A stretch of DNA of 64,000 nucleotides from Pelomonas sp. Root405. Lineage in GTDB: Bacteria; Pseudomonadota; Gammaproteobacteria; Burkholderiales; Burkholderiaceae_C. The translations under genes were made by a program, and so were the position numbers. Numbering within the stretch: the stretch's first letter is position 1; each line of letters opens with the position of its first letter. Where the stretch lies: assembly GCF_001425165.1 (NCBI RefSeq), contig NZ_LMDU01000001.1:590075-654074 (forward strand), given 5' to 3'. Shown piece after piece: positions 30,860 to 40,952 of this stretch. The notes beneath the pieces are model-generated. The model was not told where the DNA came from. It made no database searches and saw only the letters and a list, made by a program, of their open reading frames with translations.

Positions 30860-31447
30860 TCAGCCCTTGCCCAGCAGTTGGGGCTTGAGTGAGGAATCGA
30901 CCGGCTTGTCGCCCAGCCAGATCTTCAGGATGGCGTTGTAGAAATTGACATCCTTCATCGGTTCGCCCAGCGGCTTGCCGTTGTAGGTCATGACGGTGCC
31001 GGTATCGGGAACCCAGTCCACGGTGATGACATCGCCCTTCTTGCCCTGGGGGATGCTGACGAAGGCGTCGCCGAACTGGGCAAGCTGGTTCACGTATTTG
31101 GAGCGCTCGGCCTTGTCGGTGTTGGCCGTGATGCCGGCCATGAAGGCCTGCCCCAGGTCATCACCGGTCACCTCGCGCAGCAGGCCGAGGCTGAAGCGGC
31201 GCGGGCCCTGGGTCTCCAGCACGCCGGCTGCGGTGTCCTTCTTCTCGGGCAGGTACAGAACGAGCGAATAGACCTTGACGACGATGCGCGTGCGCACGCC
31301 GGCGCCGTTGACCTTGAGCTCCTTGCCGGCGACCCTGACCGTGTCATCAAACTTCAGGCCGCCGACTTCGATGGCCTGTGCTGCGCCGCCCAGCCCCAAG
31401 GCGAGGCCCAGGCCGGCAATCCATCGGATGGCGTTGTGCGTCTTCAT
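30860..31447 (-). CDS. Secreted chalcone-isomerase-like protein
   Basis: A 195-residue protein from the ATG at 31445-31447, preceded by AGGAG. The signal peptide (about 1-25) ends in AAQA. The mature part resembles bacterial chalcone-isomerase-like proteins (VGGLKFDDTVRVAGKELKVNG, VVKVYSLVLYLPEKKDTAAG, GITANTDKAERS). The fold is shared with fatty-acid-binding relatives; an isomerase activity should not be assumed. It lies 40 bp after the chemoreceptor gene and 42 bp before the kinase gene, on the same strand. Confidence 0.85.
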   Translation of the reverse strand: MKTHNAIRWIAGLGLALGLGGAAQAIEVGGLKFDDTVRVAGKELKVNGAGVRTRIVVKVYSLVLYLPEKKDTAAGVLETQGPRRFSLGLLREVTGDDLGQAFMAGITANTDKAERSKYVNQLAQFGDAFVSIPQGKKGDVITVDWVPDTGTVMTYNGKPLGEPMKDVNFYNAILKIWLGDKPVDSSLKPQLLGKG

Positions 31448-31487
31448 GCAGTCTCCTGATCTTTTGGGGGGGTGGGGTGTCCGCGCT

Positions 31488-33044
31488 TCAGCGCGAGGCC
31501 TCAAGCTTGAAGAGGCTGACGACCTCTTCGAGGCCATGGGCCTGAGCGCGCAGCGAGTCAGCTGCGGCGGCGGCTTCTTCCACCAGCGCGGCGTTCTGCT
31601 GCGTGCTCTTGTCCATGTCGTGGATGGTATGCGTGACGCGCTCGATGCCGGTGCTCTGTTCAGCGCTGGCGTGAGTGATCTCGCCCATGATGTCGGTCAT
31701 CCGTTGCACGCTCGCCACCACGCCCTGCATGGTGCTGCCGGCCTTGGCCACCAACTCGCTCCCCTGGGCCACCTTCTCGACCGAGTCGCCGATCAGGCGC
31801 TTGATCTCCTTGGCGGCATCGGCGCTGCGGCCGGCCAGCGAGCGCACCTCACCCGCGACGACCGCGAAGCCGCGGCCCTGTTCGCCGGCGCGGGCTGCTT
31901 CGACGGCGGCATTCAGCGCCAGGATGTTGGTCTGGAAGGCGATGCCGTCGATGACGCTGATGATGTCGACGATCTTCTTGGACGACGCATCGATGCTGCC
32001 CATGGTCGTCACGACCTTGGCCACCACCGCGCCGCCTTCACCGGCCACCTGGGAGGCGGCCTTGGCGAGTTGATTGGCCTGCTGGGCGTTTTGCGCGTTC
32101 TGCTGCACCGCGTCCGTCAGCGTCTTCATGGCCGACAGGGTTTGCTCCAGTGACGCCGCCTGCGCCTCGGTGCGCACCGACAGGTCCATGTTGCCGCTCG
32201 CAATTTCGCTGGAGGCCGCGGCGATGGACTCGGTGCCCTCGCGCACGCGGCCGACGATGCCCTTGAGGCTTTCGTTCATGTCGTGCAGGGCCTGCATCAA
32301 TTCGCCGGTCTCGTCGCGGCTGCGCACCTCGATCTCGCTGGTCAGGTTGCCGGAGGCCACCTTGCGCGCCACGCTCACCGCGCCGCGCAGCGGCACGACG
32401 ATGCCGCGCGTGACCAGCACGCCGGTCAGCACGCTGGCGATGATGGCCGCCACGGCCAGGCCGGCCAGCAGCAATTCGGTCTTGCGGGCCACGCCATTGG
32501 ATTTCAGGCCGGCGGCATCCATCGCCGCATTGCGGGTCTCCACCAGCTTGTCCAGTGCGGCCAGGTACCGGATCTGGGCCGCGCGTACCGAGAACTGGAA
32601 CTTCAGCGGCGCGCCCTCGGTATCGCCCGAGGCCACCGTCTTCACGAAAGAAGCCTGCGCCGGCACGAACTTGGCACGGGCCTCCTTGACGACCTTGAGT
32701 TGCTCCAGGCTGGCCTCGTCGCGCAGCAGCGGCTCCAGTTCGGCCATGGTCTTCTCGTGAGCGGCCATCAGGGCGGCAACCGTATCCAGTTCCTTCTTGA
32801 TCTGCTCCTCGCCCGTCATGATCAGCGTCGTCATCATGCTGCGCGAGGCGTCGCCCAACTCCGCCTTGGCCTTGTTGGCCAGCGCCACCGCCTTGTAGTC
32901 ACTGCTGATCAGCTGGCTGACCTCGCGATTGAGCGTCTGGATGCCGTAGTAGCCCAGCCCGGCCATGGCCATCAGGCAGGCGATCACCACCGTGAAACCG
33001 GCGGCGAGGCGCGCGCCGATGCGCATACGGGACAGGAAGTTCAT
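31488..33044 (-). CDS. Methyl-accepting chemotaxis protein
   Basis: A 518-residue chemoreceptor from the ATG at 33042-33044. Helices near 12-32 and 190-212 flank a four-helix-bundle ligand domain ([23 protein letters not shown]). HAMP and a cytoplasmic signalling domain follow, with tip [20 protein letters not shown]. It resembles the receptor at 24497 in the cytoplasmic half but differs in the sensor half, so it probably senses something else. No CheR pentapeptide at the C-terminus (FKLEASR). Confidence 0.94.
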   Translation of the reverse strand: MNFLSRMRIGARLAAGFTVVIACLMAMAGLGYYGIQTLNREVSQLISSDYKAVALANKAKAELGDASRSMMTTLIMTGEEQIKKELDTVAALMAAHEKTMAELEPLLRDEASLEQLKVVKEARAKFVPAQASFVKTVASGDTEGAPLKFQFSVRAAQIRYLAALDKLVETRNAAMDAAGLKSNGVARKTELLLAGLAVAAIIASVLTGVLVTRGIVVPLRGAVSVARKVASGNLTSEIEVRSRDETGELMQALHDMNESLKGIVGRVREGTESIAAASSEIASGNMDLSVRTEAQAASLEQTLSAMKTLTDAVQQNAQNAQQANQLAKAASQVAGEGGAVVAKVVTTMGSIDASSKKIVDIISVIDGIAFQTNILALNAAVEAARAGEQGRGFAVVAGEVRSLAGRSADAAKEIKRLIGDSVEKVAQGSELVAKAGSTMQGVVASVQRMTDIMGEITHASAEQSTGIERVTHTIHDMDKSTQQNAALVEEAAAAADSLRAQAHGLEEVVSLFKLEASR

Positions 33045-33402
33045 GGGCGCCTTCGTTGGATGTGAGAACGCCGCTGTTGCTGGAAGCGCAGACGCGGCTG
33101 TAACAGCCCGAAATTTCAGCAGAAATCGCCGCGCCCCATTCGTTATGAGCGCGCTGTCAAAAAGGCTTGCCGTGATATGTGCGGCAAAACCCTGCCGCGC
33201 GTCCCAGCTGTGGCGGCGTCTCCCTCTGGCGCCGGCCGCCAAGTCATGCGCGCAGACCGCTGCCCTCTGGGCGCGTCACTTCAACTGAAACTTTTCAATG
33301 CGCCAGCAAGTCCTTATTTTTCAACGTTATTTTTTCTTCGGCTGTATATATAAACAGTTGTCGCTAAGTGATTGATTTCATTGAAAAAACTTGTGCGCAA
33401 CC
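33045..33402. other. AT-rich intergenic region upstream of the dcw cluster
   Basis: About 360 bp without a supported gene, between the divergent chemoreceptor and mraZ. The portion 33290-33400 is strikingly AT-rich for this genome, with T tracts around 33316-33336 and TATATATA at 33345-33352, suggesting curved or easily melted DNA and promoter activity in either direction. No clear sigma-28 chemotaxis-type promoter was found for the chemoreceptor. Confidence 0.5.
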
Positions 33403-33431
33403 TTGACCCGGTGGGGTGCGGCACTTAAAGT
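33403..33431 (+). promoter_or_regulatory. Predicted promoter of the dcw cluster (Pmra)
   Basis: TTGACC (33403-33408), 17 bp, then TAAAGT (33426-33431). Initiation near 33438 would fall inside the MraZ-box-like repeats, consistent with autorepression of the cluster by MraZ. Confidence 0.6.
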
Positions 33432-33469
33432 GGGAGGAAGTGTCGTACGGTGGTGAAAAGTGTCGGAAA
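33430..33469 (+). promoter_or_regulatory. Four 10-bp-spaced MraZ-box-like repeats
   Basis: GTGGGA, GTGTCG, GTGGTG and GTGTCG begin at 33430, 33440, 33450 and 33460. E. coli MraZ binds TGGGN repeats with 5-bp gaps, the same 10-bp period. The first copy matches best; the fourth contains the mraZ GTG start codon. Confidence 0.65.
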
Positions 33470-33900
33470 TAGTCTTTCAGGGGGCCTCCAACTTGGCGTT
33501 AGACGCCAAGGGTCGTCTGAGTGTGCCCAGCCGACACCGCGAGGTACTGCAGCTGATCTGCCAGGGCCGGCTGACCGTCACCAAGCATCCCGACGGCTGC
33601 CTCATGCTGTTCCCGCGCCCGACCTGGGAGGCCTTCCGCGACAAGGTGGCCGCGCTGCCGATGTCCGCCGCCGGCTGGAAGCGTGTTTTTCTCGGTAACG
33701 CGATGGACGTCGACATCGACTCGGCGTCGCGCGTGCTGATCTCGCCCGAACTGCGCAAGAGCGCCGGTCTGACGAGCGATGTGATGTTGCTCGGCATGGG
33801 CAGCCACTTCGAGCTGTGGGACGCGCAGGCCCACGCCGCCCACGAGGCCGAGGTGATGGCCGGGCCGCTGCCCGAAGCGCTCAAGGACTTCAGCTTCTGA
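33460..33900 (+). CDS. mraZ: Transcriptional regulator MraZ
   Basis: A 146-residue protein, first gene of the dcw cluster. Two AbrB-like MraZ half-domains carry the DxxxR motif: [15 protein letters not shown] and [27 protein letters not shown] is also conserved. MraZ represses its own cluster by binding repeats at the promoter. The GTG start at 33460 adds the short MSEIV segment before the usual FQGAS start. Confidence 0.95.
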   Translation: MSEIVFQGASNLALDAKGRLSVPSRHREVLQLICQGRLTVTKHPDGCLMLFPRPTWEAFRDKVAALPMSAAGWKRVFLGNAMDVDIDSASRVLISPELRKSAGLTSDVMLLGMGSHFELWDAQAHAAHEAEVMAGPLPEALKDFSF

Positions 33901-34868
33901 TGGGCGCCGACGTGAACCCGAGCGCCGAGTTCCGCCACACCACCGTGCTGCTGAACGAGGCGGTCGACGGTGTGCTTGCGCGCCCGGACGGCGTCTACGT
34001 GGATGGCACCTTCGGTCGCGGCGGGCACTCGCGCGCGTTGCTGGCCAAGCTGGCGCCGCAAGGGCGGCTGATCGGCATCGACCGCGACCCCGAGGCGGTC
34101 GCTGCGGCGGCCGCCATCCAGGACCCGCGCTTTTCCATCTGCCACAGCGCGTTCGCCGACATGGCCGATCAACTCGCGGGCATGGGGGTTCATCAGGTGG
34201 ATGGTGTGCTGCTGGACCTGGGTGTGTCCAGCCCACAGATCGACAACCCCGAGCGCGGCTTCAGCTTTCGCTTCAGCGGCCCGCTGGACATGCGCATGGA
34301 CACGACCCGTGGCATCAGCGCGGCCGACTTCCTGGCGCGCGCCGACGAGCGCGAGATTGCACGGGTGATCAAGGACTATGGCGAAGAACGGTTTGCTTCA
34401 CAGATTGCAAAGGCGGTTGTTGCTCGCCGGGAAGCCGGCACGCCGCTCACGCGCACCGACGAACTGCGCGAACTCGTGGCTCGCACGGTCAAGACCCGCG
34501 AGCCCGGCCAAGACCCGGCCACGCGTACCTTTCAAGCCCTTCGGATTCATGTCAATGGCGAGCTTGAAGAACTTGAGCAAGGGCTGAGCGCGGCGCTGCG
34601 CCTGCTGGCTCCCGGCGGGCGGCTGTCCATCATCAGCTTCCACTCGCTGGAAGACCGCCGCGTCAAGCAATTCATCGCCGAGCACAGCAAGGCCGTGTTC
34701 GACCGCCGTGCGCCTTTCGCGCCAGCCGCGCCGCTGATCCTGAATGCGCTGGACCGCATCAAGCCCAGCGACGCCGAGGTGGCCGCCAATCCGCGTGCGC
34801 GCTCCGCCGTGCTGCGCATCGCCGAGCGCACCGACGCGCCCCTTCCGCCGGTCACGTCGCGGCGCTGA
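33900..34868 (+). CDS. rsmH: 16S rRNA (cytosine(1402)-N(4))-methyltransferase RsmH
   Basis: A 322-residue methyltransferase modifying C1402 of 16S rRNA with S-adenosylmethionine. [17 protein letters not shown] is the cofactor-binding loop; [12 protein letters not shown] and [14 protein letters not shown] are family signatures. Its ATG shares one base with the mraZ stop. Former name mraW. Confidence 0.96.
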   Translation: MGADVNPSAEFRHTTVLLNEAVDGVLARPDGVYVDGTFGRGGHSRALLAKLAPQGRLIGIDRDPEAVAAAAAIQDPRFSICHSAFADMADQLAGMGVHQVDGVLLDLGVSSPQIDNPERGFSFRFSGPLDMRMDTTRGISAADFLARADEREIARVIKDYGEERFASQIAKAVVARREAGTPLTRTDELRELVARTVKTREPGQDPATRTFQALRIHVNGELEELEQGLSAALRLLAPGGRLSIISFHSLEDRRVKQFIAEHSKAVFDRRAPFAPAAPLILNALDRIKPSDAEVAANPRARSAVLRIAERTDAPLPPVTSRR

Positions 34869-34869
34869 C

Positions 34870-35133
34870 ATGGCAAAGCTCAACCTCATCCTCATCCTGG
34901 CCGTGCTGGCCACCGGCCTCGTGCTGGTGCACAACGCCTACGAGGCGCGCCGCCTGTTCGCCGAACGCGAGCGCACCAAGGCCGAGGGTCAGCGGCTGGC
35001 CGCCGACGCCGAGCGCCTGAAGGCCGAGCGCCATGCCCAGGCCACCAACCTGCGCGTCGAGCAGGTCGCGCGCGAGCGCCTGGGCATGCGGTTGATCTCG
35101 CCGGCCGTGGTTGCCTCAGGGGTGCCCCAGTGA
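34870..35133 (+). CDS. ftsL: Cell division protein FtsL
   Basis: An 87-residue bitopic protein: one membrane helix (residues about 4-21), then a coiled-coil-prone periplasmic part (YEARRLFAERERTKAEGQRLAADAERL) that pairs with FtsB. Together they recruit and activate FtsWI in the divisome. The sequence is divergent, as usual for FtsL; size, topology and position between rsmH and ftsI support the call. The end overlaps ftsI by 4 bases. Confidence 0.92.
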   Translation: MAKLNLILILAVLATGLVLVHNAYEARRLFAERERTKAEGQRLAADAERLKAERHAQATNLRVEQVARERLGMRLISPAVVASGVPQ

Positions 35134-36914
35134 TCAAGGCGCCCAAGTCCGGCGCACGCTCCCTGGGTTCGGGCCGCGGCGTCACCTACTCCACCAGCCC
35201 GCTGCTGGCGTCCAAGACGCCGCCGTGGCGCTCGCGCTTTCTGGTCGCCCTCGTCGGCTTGGCTTTTGCCGGCCTGCTGGGCCGCGCGGTCTATGTGCAA
35301 ATCCTGCACACTGAGTTCTTCCAGAAGCAGGGTGAGGCCCGCTACGCCCACACGCTGGAGCTGCCGGCCAGCCGGGGCCGCATCAACGACCGCAGCGGCC
35401 AGGTGCTGGCTGCGAGCGTGGCGGTGCCATCGATCTGGGCCATTCCCAAGGAAGTCGACGCCGACCCCGAGAAGCGCCAGGCTCTGGCCAAGGTGCTGGG
35501 CATCAAGCGCAGCGAGCTCGAAGCCAAGCTCAACCCCGAGACGCGCTTCGTCTGGCTCAAGCGCCTGGCCGATGACGAGACCGCCGCCAAGGTGAAGGCC
35601 CTCGGCCTCAAGGGCATCTTCCAGGACCGCGAGTACCGCCGGAAGTATCCCGAGGGCGAGGCGGCGGCCCATGTCGTCGGCTTCACCAATGTCGAGGACC
35701 GCGGCCAGGAGGGCATCGAGCTGGCCTTCCAGAAGGAGTTGCAGGGCCGCGACGGTTCGCGCTCCGTCGTGCGCGACCGCCTGGGCCGCGTCGTCGAGGA
35801 TTTCGGCGACATCGTGCCCGCCGCCAATGGCAGCGACATCGATTTGTCGGTCGACTCCAAGGTGCAGTTCTTCGCCTACCAGCGCATCCGCGACGCGGTG
35901 GCGGCCAACAAGGCCAAGGCCGGCTCGGTCGTGGTGCTGGACGTGCAAAGCGGCGAGGTGCTGGCGCTGGCCAACTTCCCAAGCTATGACCCGGGCAACC
36001 GCAAGAACCTGTCCGGCGAGCAGTTGCGCAACCGCGCGCTGACGGATGTCTTCGAGCCGGGCTCGACGATGAAGCCCTTCATCGCCGGCCTGGCGCTGGA
36101 GACGGGCCGCGTCAAGCCGCAGACCCTCGTCGACACCGGCAATGGCCGCTATCCCTTCCAGGGCGCGGTCATCAGCGACACCAAGCCGCACGGCATGATC
36201 ACGGTGCACGAGGTCATCCAGATGTCCAGCAACATCGGCACGACCAAGCTGGCCATGCAGATGCCGCCGCGCGAGATGCACGAGATGTTCACGGCCATCG
36301 GCCTGGGCCAGCGTCCGCAGATCAGCTTCCCCGGTGCGGTCTCCGGCAAGCTGCGGCCCTACAAGACCTGGCGGCCCATCGAGCAGGCCACGATGAGCTA
36401 TGGCTACGGCCTGTCGGCGTCACTGTTCCAGCTGGCGCGTGCCTACACGGTGTTTGCGCGCGACGGTGAGATCATCCCGGTCAGCATGCTGCGCCAGCCG
36501 CATGACCACCCGGTGCCGGGTATCCGCGTTTTCAGCCCCGAGGTCGCGCGCGACGTGCGCAGCATGCTGCAGGACGCTGCCGGCCCCGCCGGCACCGCGC
36601 GGCTGGCCCAGGTGCCCGGCTACAGCGTGGGCGGCAAGAGCGGCACGGCGCACAAGCAGGAAGGCCGCGGCTACACCAACAAGTACCGCTCCTGGTTTGT
36701 CGGCGTCGCGCCCATCAACAAGCCGCGCATCGTCGTCGCCGTCATGGTCGACGAGCCCACCGCCGGCGTCTATTACGGCGGCGCCGTCGCCGGCCCGGTG
36801 TTCAGCCAGGTCACCGCGCAGACCTTGCGCTTGCTGAACGTCGCGCCCGACCTGGACGTGAAAAGCCAGATCGTCGCCAACCAGAAGGCCGTGCCGGTCG
36901 AGGAAAGTTTCTGA
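35130..36914 (+). CDS. ftsI: Peptidoglycan D,D-transpeptidase FtsI (PBP3)
   Basis: A 594-residue class B penicillin-binding protein that cross-links septal peptidoglycan. It has a membrane helix at about 36-58, the pedestal domain beginning SRGRINDRSGQVLA, and catalytic motifs Ser312-x-x-Lys315 (PGSTMKPF), SSN in IQMSSNIGTTK and Lys503-Ser-Gly (GGKSGTAHK). KSG instead of KTG is common in FtsI. GTG start overlapping ftsL. Confidence 0.97.
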   Translation: MIKAPKSGARSLGSGRGVTYSTSPLLASKTPPWRSRFLVALVGLAFAGLLGRAVYVQILHTEFFQKQGEARYAHTLELPASRGRINDRSGQVLAASVAVPSIWAIPKEVDADPEKRQALAKVLGIKRSELEAKLNPETRFVWLKRLADDETAAKVKALGLKGIFQDREYRRKYPEGEAAAHVVGFTNVEDRGQEGIELAFQKELQGRDGSRSVVRDRLGRVVEDFGDIVPAANGSDIDLSVDSKVQFFAYQRIRDAVAANKAKAGSVVVLDVQSGEVLALANFPSYDPGNRKNLSGEQLRNRALTDVFEPGSTMKPFIAGLALETGRVKPQTLVDTGNGRYPFQGAVISDTKPHGMITVHEVIQMSSNIGTTKLAMQMPPREMHEMFTAIGLGQRPQISFPGAVSGKLRPYKTWRPIEQATMSYGYGLSASLFQLARAYTVFARDGEIIPVSMLRQPHDHPVPGIRVFSPEVARDVRSMLQDAAGPAGTARLAQVPGYSVGGKSGTAHKQEGRGYTNKYRSWFVGVAPINKPRIVVAVMVDEPTAGVYYGGAVAGPVFSQVTAQTLRLLNVAPDLDVKSQIVANQKAVPVEESF

Positions 36915-38392
36915 TGCTGACTCGACTCAAGTCCCCCGAAGCCGCCGCCCGCTGGCTTGCCGAATGGTGCACCGGCACGTTGCGCACCGACAGCCGCCAG
37001 GTCCAGCCCGGTGATGCCTTCATCGCCTGGCCCGGCTATGCGCGCGATGGCCGCGAGTTCGTCGCCGCCGCGCTCGCCGCCGGCGCGGCCACCTGCCTGG
37101 TGGAGGATGCCGATGTCGAGCGCTTCGGCTTCGTCGATGCCCGCGTCGCGTCGCTGCCCGGCCTGAAGGCCCGTACCGGCGAGATCGCCGCGGCCTTCTT
37201 CGGCAAGCCCACCGACACGCTGGACGTCATCGCCGTCACCGGCACCAACGGCAAGACCTCGTCGGCCTGGTGGATCGCGCAGGCGATGGCGCAGCTGGGC
37301 AAGCGCTGCGGCGTGGTCGGCACGCTGGGCATCGGCGAGCCGCCCAAGCTCGACTACAACGGCCTGACAACCCCTGACCCCGTGCTGCTGCAGGCGGCGT
37401 TTGCGCGCATGCGCGACGACGCCTTCGCGGCCTGCGCCATCGAGGCGTCCAGCATCGGCATCGTCGAGGGCCGCCTGGCCGGCAGCGCCGTGCGCGTGGC
37501 CGTGTTCACCAACTTCACCCAGGACCATCTCGACTACCACCGCACGATGGACGCCTACTGGGCGGCCAAGCGGGCGCTGTTCAGCTTCCCCGGCCTGCGC
37601 GCGGCGGTCGTCAACCTCGACGATCCCAAGGGCGCCAGCCTCGCCGCCGAGCTGGCCTCGCTGGATGTCTGGACCACAGGCGTCGACCGCACTGATATGC
37701 CGATGAAGGCACGCCTGTCGGCCCGCGACCTGCACTACACCGGCGATGGCCTGGCCTTTGCCCTGCAAGAGGGCGCCGAGTCCCTGCCCGTGCAGACCAG
37801 CCTGATCGGCGACTACAACGCGGCCAACCTGCTCGGCGTGGCCGGTGCGCTGCGCGCGCAAGGCGTCGCGCTGGCCGATGTGGCCCGCGTGCTGGGCCGT
37901 GTGACGCCGGTGCCGGGCCGCATGCAGCGCGTCGGCAATGGCCGCGAACTGCCCCAGGTCGTGGTCGACTACGCCCACACGCCGGACGCACTCGACAAGG
38001 CCTTGTCCGCCCTGCAAGGCCTGGCCCGCGCACGTGGCGGCGAGCTGGTCTGCGTGTTCGGCTGCGGCGGCGACCGTGACCGCGGCAAGCGGCCGCAGAT
38101 GGGCGCCATCGCCGCGCGCCTGGCCGCACGCATCGTGCTGGCCAGCGACAACCCGCGCACCGAGCCGCCCGCCCAGATCCTGGCCGACATTGCCGTGGCC
38201 GCCCCCGATGCCGTCGTGCTCGAAGCGCGCGAAGAGGCCATCCGCTTCTCGATCACGCAAGCCGGCTCGCGCGACATCGTGCTGATCGCCGGCAAGGGCC
38301 ACGAGGACTACCAGGAAGTGAATGGCGTGCGACGGCCCTTCTCCGATGTGGCCGAGGCGCGCGCGGCGCTGCTGGAAAGGGCGGGGCTGTGA
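36914..38392 (+). CDS. murE: UDP-MurNAc-L-Ala-D-Glu:meso-diaminopimelate ligase MurE
   Basis: A 492-residue Mur ligase that adds the third residue of the peptidoglycan stem peptide. The ATP loop is VTGTNGKTSSAWW; DNPR near residues 412-415 is the meso-diaminopimelate specificity motif, so the wall is of the standard Gram-negative type. It shares one base with the ftsI stop and overlaps murF by 4 bases. Confidence 0.96.
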   Translation: MLTRLKSPEAAARWLAEWCTGTLRTDSRQVQPGDAFIAWPGYARDGREFVAAALAAGAATCLVEDADVERFGFVDARVASLPGLKARTGEIAAAFFGKPTDTLDVIAVTGTNGKTSSAWWIAQAMAQLGKRCGVVGTLGIGEPPKLDYNGLTTPDPVLLQAAFARMRDDAFAACAIEASSIGIVEGRLAGSAVRVAVFTNFTQDHLDYHRTMDAYWAAKRALFSFPGLRAAVVNLDDPKGASLAAELASLDVWTTGVDRTDMPMKARLSARDLHYTGDGLAFALQEGAESLPVQTSLIGDYNAANLLGVAGALRAQGVALADVARVLGRVTPVPGRMQRVGNGRELPQVVVDYAHTPDALDKALSALQGLARARGGELVCVFGCGGDRDRGKRPQMGAIAARLAARIVLASDNPRTEPPAQILADIAVAAPDAVVLEAREEAIRFSITQAGSRDIVLIAGKGHEDYQEVNGVRRPFSDVAEARAALLERAGL

Positions 38393-39780
38393 GTCATTTC
38401 CTCACGCTGGCCGAGGCGCAGGCGCTGCTGCCGGGATCGATCCTGGTCGGCGACGGCGCGACCGCTTTTGCCCGCGTGCACAGCGACACCCGCACGCTGC
38501 GCGCGGGTGACCTCTTCGTCGCGCTGCGTGGCGAGCGCTTCGACGCCAACGACTTCCTCAGCGAAGCCCAGGCCGCGGGCGCCGTGGCGGCTTTGGCCGA
38601 GCGCAACCTGGGCGCGCTGCCGGGCCTGTTGGTGCCCGACGCCAAAGCCGCCCTCGGCCAGCTCGCCGCCGCCTGGCGCCGCCAGCAGCAGCTGCCCGTC
38701 ATCGCCGTCACCGGCAGCAATGGCAAGACGACGACGACGCAGATGATCGCCAGCATCCTGCGCGCCTGGGTCGGTGATGCCGCATTGGCGACGGAAGGCA
38801 ACTACAACAACGACATCGGCGTGCCGCTGACGCTGCTGCGCCTGCGCCATGACGATGAGTTGAGCCACCGCGCCGCCGTCGTCGAGCTGGGCATGAACCA
38901 CCCCGGCGAGATTGCGCCGCTGGCGGCGATGACGCAGCCGACCGTGGCGCTGGTCAACAACGCCCAGCGCGAGCATCAGGAATTCATGGCCACGGTCGAG
39001 GCCGTCGCCCGCGAGAACGGTGCCGTCATCGAGGCGCTGGGCCTGACCGGCTGCGCCGTCTTCCCGGCCGAGGACGCCTGCGCGCCGATCTGGCTGGAGC
39101 TGGCGGGCTCGCGCCCGCACCTGAGCTTTGCCTTGCGCGGCGAGGCGGACGTCACCGGCGAGGCCGCCTGGATGGGCACGCACTGGGCGGTCGAGATCCA
39201 CACGCCGGCGGGCAGCGTACCGGTCGCCCTGCAGATGGCCGGCGAGCACAACGTGCGCAACGCGCTGGGCGCTGCTGCCTGTGCGCTCGCGGCCGGGGCC
39301 CCGCTGACAGCCATTGGCCAGGGGCTGGAGTCCTTCCGCGCCGTCAAGGGTCGCTCCGAGCTGAAGCGCGATGCGCGCGGTCGCACGTTGATCGACGACA
39401 GCTACAACGCCAACCCCGACAGCGTGCGCGCCGCCATCGACGTGCTGGCCGGCATGCCTGGCGACGGCTGGCTGGTGCTGGGCGACATGGGCGAGGTCGG
39501 CAACGACGGCCCGGCCTTCCATCGCGAGGTCGGCGCCTATGCGGCCGAGCGCGGCATCGCCCACTTCTGGACCGCCGGTGCCGCGGCTCGCGATGCCGCT
39601 GCGGCTTATGGCTCGAACGCCCGCGCCTTCGACGACACGGGCGCGCTGATCGCCGCGCTCGCCGAGCAACCCGACGCGGCCCAGACCCTGGTCAAGGGCT
39701 CGCGCTTCATGAAGATGGAACAAGTGGTCGCCGCACTGCAGAAGAACAACACCGCCAACGGAGGCGCGCATGCTGCTTAG
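38389..39780 (+). CDS. murF: UDP-MurNAc-tripeptide:D-Ala-D-Ala ligase MurF
   Basis: A 463-residue Mur ligase that adds D-Ala-D-Ala to complete the UDP-MurNAc-pentapeptide. The ATP loop is [11 protein letters not shown] near 107; [10 protein letters not shown] and [12 protein letters not shown] are MurF signatures. GTG start overlapping murE by 4 bases; its end overlaps mraY by 11. Confidence 0.96.
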   Translation: MSHFLTLAEAQALLPGSILVGDGATAFARVHSDTRTLRAGDLFVALRGERFDANDFLSEAQAAGAVAALAERNLGALPGLLVPDAKAALGQLAAAWRRQQQLPVIAVTGSNGKTTTTQMIASILRAWVGDAALATEGNYNNDIGVPLTLLRLRHDDELSHRAAVVELGMNHPGEIAPLAAMTQPTVALVNNAQREHQEFMATVEAVARENGAVIEALGLTGCAVFPAEDACAPIWLELAGSRPHLSFALRGEADVTGEAAWMGTHWAVEIHTPAGSVPVALQMAGEHNVRNALGAAACALAAGAPLTAIGQGLESFRAVKGRSELKRDARGRTLIDDSYNANPDSVRAAIDVLAGMPGDGWLVLGDMGEVGNDGPAFHREVGAYAAERGIAHFWTAGAAARDAAAAYGSNARAFDDTGALIAALAEQPDAAQTLVKGSRFMKMEQVVAALQKNNTANGGAHAA

Positions 39781-40948
39781 CCTGGCCCAGTGGCTGCAGG
39801 GGCTCTACCCCGACCTCGGCTTTCTGCGCGTCTTCCAGTACATCACCTTCCGTGCGGTGATGGCGGCGATGACCGCGCTGCTGATCGGCCTGGCCTTCGG
39901 GCCCTGGGTCATCCGCAGCCTGACCGCCATGAAGATCGGCCAGCCCGTGCGCAGCTACGGCGTGCAGGCGCATCTGGCCAAGGCCGGCACGCCGACGATG
40001 GGCGGCGTGCTCATCCTCATCGGCATCGGCGTCTCGACGCTGCTGTGGTTCGACTGGAGCAACCGCTTCGTCTGGGTTGTCATGCTCGTCACGATGGGCT
40101 TCGGCGCCGTCGGCTGGGTGGACGACTGGCGCAAGGTCGTCGACAAGAACCCCGAGGGCATGCGCAGCCGCGAGAAGTTCTTCTGGCAATCGCTGATCGG
40201 CCTGGTCGCCGCGCTCTACCTCGCGTTCAGCGTGTCGGAGACGAGCTTCCTCGGCGTCGTGCAGCTGTTCTTCCGCTGGGTCTCCAGCGGCTTCTCGACC
40301 GAGCTGCCGCCCAAGGCCGACCTGCTGATCCCCTTCTTCAAGACCATCAGCATGCCGCTGGGCGTGTGGGGCTTCGTGGCGCTGGCCTACTTCGTCATCG
40401 TCGGCACCAGCAATGCGGTGAACTTCACCGACGGGCTGGACGGCCTGGCCATCATGCCGGTCGTGCTGGTGGGCTCGGCCCTGGGTCTGTTCGCCTACCT
40501 GACCGGCTCGTCGGTGTTCTCCAAATACCTGCTGCTGCCCTACATCCCGGGCGCCGGCGAGCTGCTGATCTTCTGCGCCGCGATGGCCGGCGCGGGCCTG
40601 GCCTTCCTGTGGTTCAACGCCCACCCGGCGCAGGTGTTCATGGGCGACGTCGGCGCGCTCGCTTTGGGCGGCGGCCTGGGCACACTGGCCGTCATCACGC
40701 GCCAGGAAATCGTGCTCGGCATCATGGGCGGCATCTTCGTGGCCGAAGTGTTGAGCGTGATGCTGCAGGTCAGCTGGTTCAAGTTCACGAAGAAGAAGTT
40801 CGGCGAGGGCCGGCGCATCTTCAAGATGGCTCCGCTGCACCACCACTTCGAGAAGAGCGGCTGGAACGAGACCCAGGTCGTCATCCGCTTCTGGATCATC
40901 ACGATGCTGCTGTGCCTCGTCGGCCTGGCGAGCTTGAAGCTGCGGTAG
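39770..40948 (+). CDS. mraY: Phospho-MurNAc-pentapeptide transferase MraY
   Basis: A 392-residue membrane enzyme with ten predicted helices that transfers phospho-MurNAc-pentapeptide to undecaprenyl phosphate to make lipid [12 protein letters not shown], the Mg-binding VDDWRK and [10 protein letters not shown], and APLHHHFE are all intact. Confidence 0.97.
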   Translation: MLLSLAQWLQGLYPDLGFLRVFQYITFRAVMAAMTALLIGLAFGPWVIRSLTAMKIGQPVRSYGVQAHLAKAGTPTMGGVLILIGIGVSTLLWFDWSNRFVWVVMLVTMGFGAVGWVDDWRKVVDKNPEGMRSREKFFWQSLIGLVAALYLAFSVSETSFLGVVQLFFRWVSSGFSTELPPKADLLIPFFKTISMPLGVWGFVALAYFVIVGTSNAVNFTDGLDGLAIMPVVLVGSALGLFAYLTGSSVFSKYLLLPYIPGAGELLIFCAAMAGAGLAFLWFNAHPAQVFMGDVGALALGGGLGTLAVITRQEIVLGIMGGIFVAEVLSVMLQVSWFKFTKKKFGEGRRIFKMAPLHHHFEKSGWNETQVVIRFWIITMLLCLVGLASLKLR

Positions 40949-40952
40949 CCGC

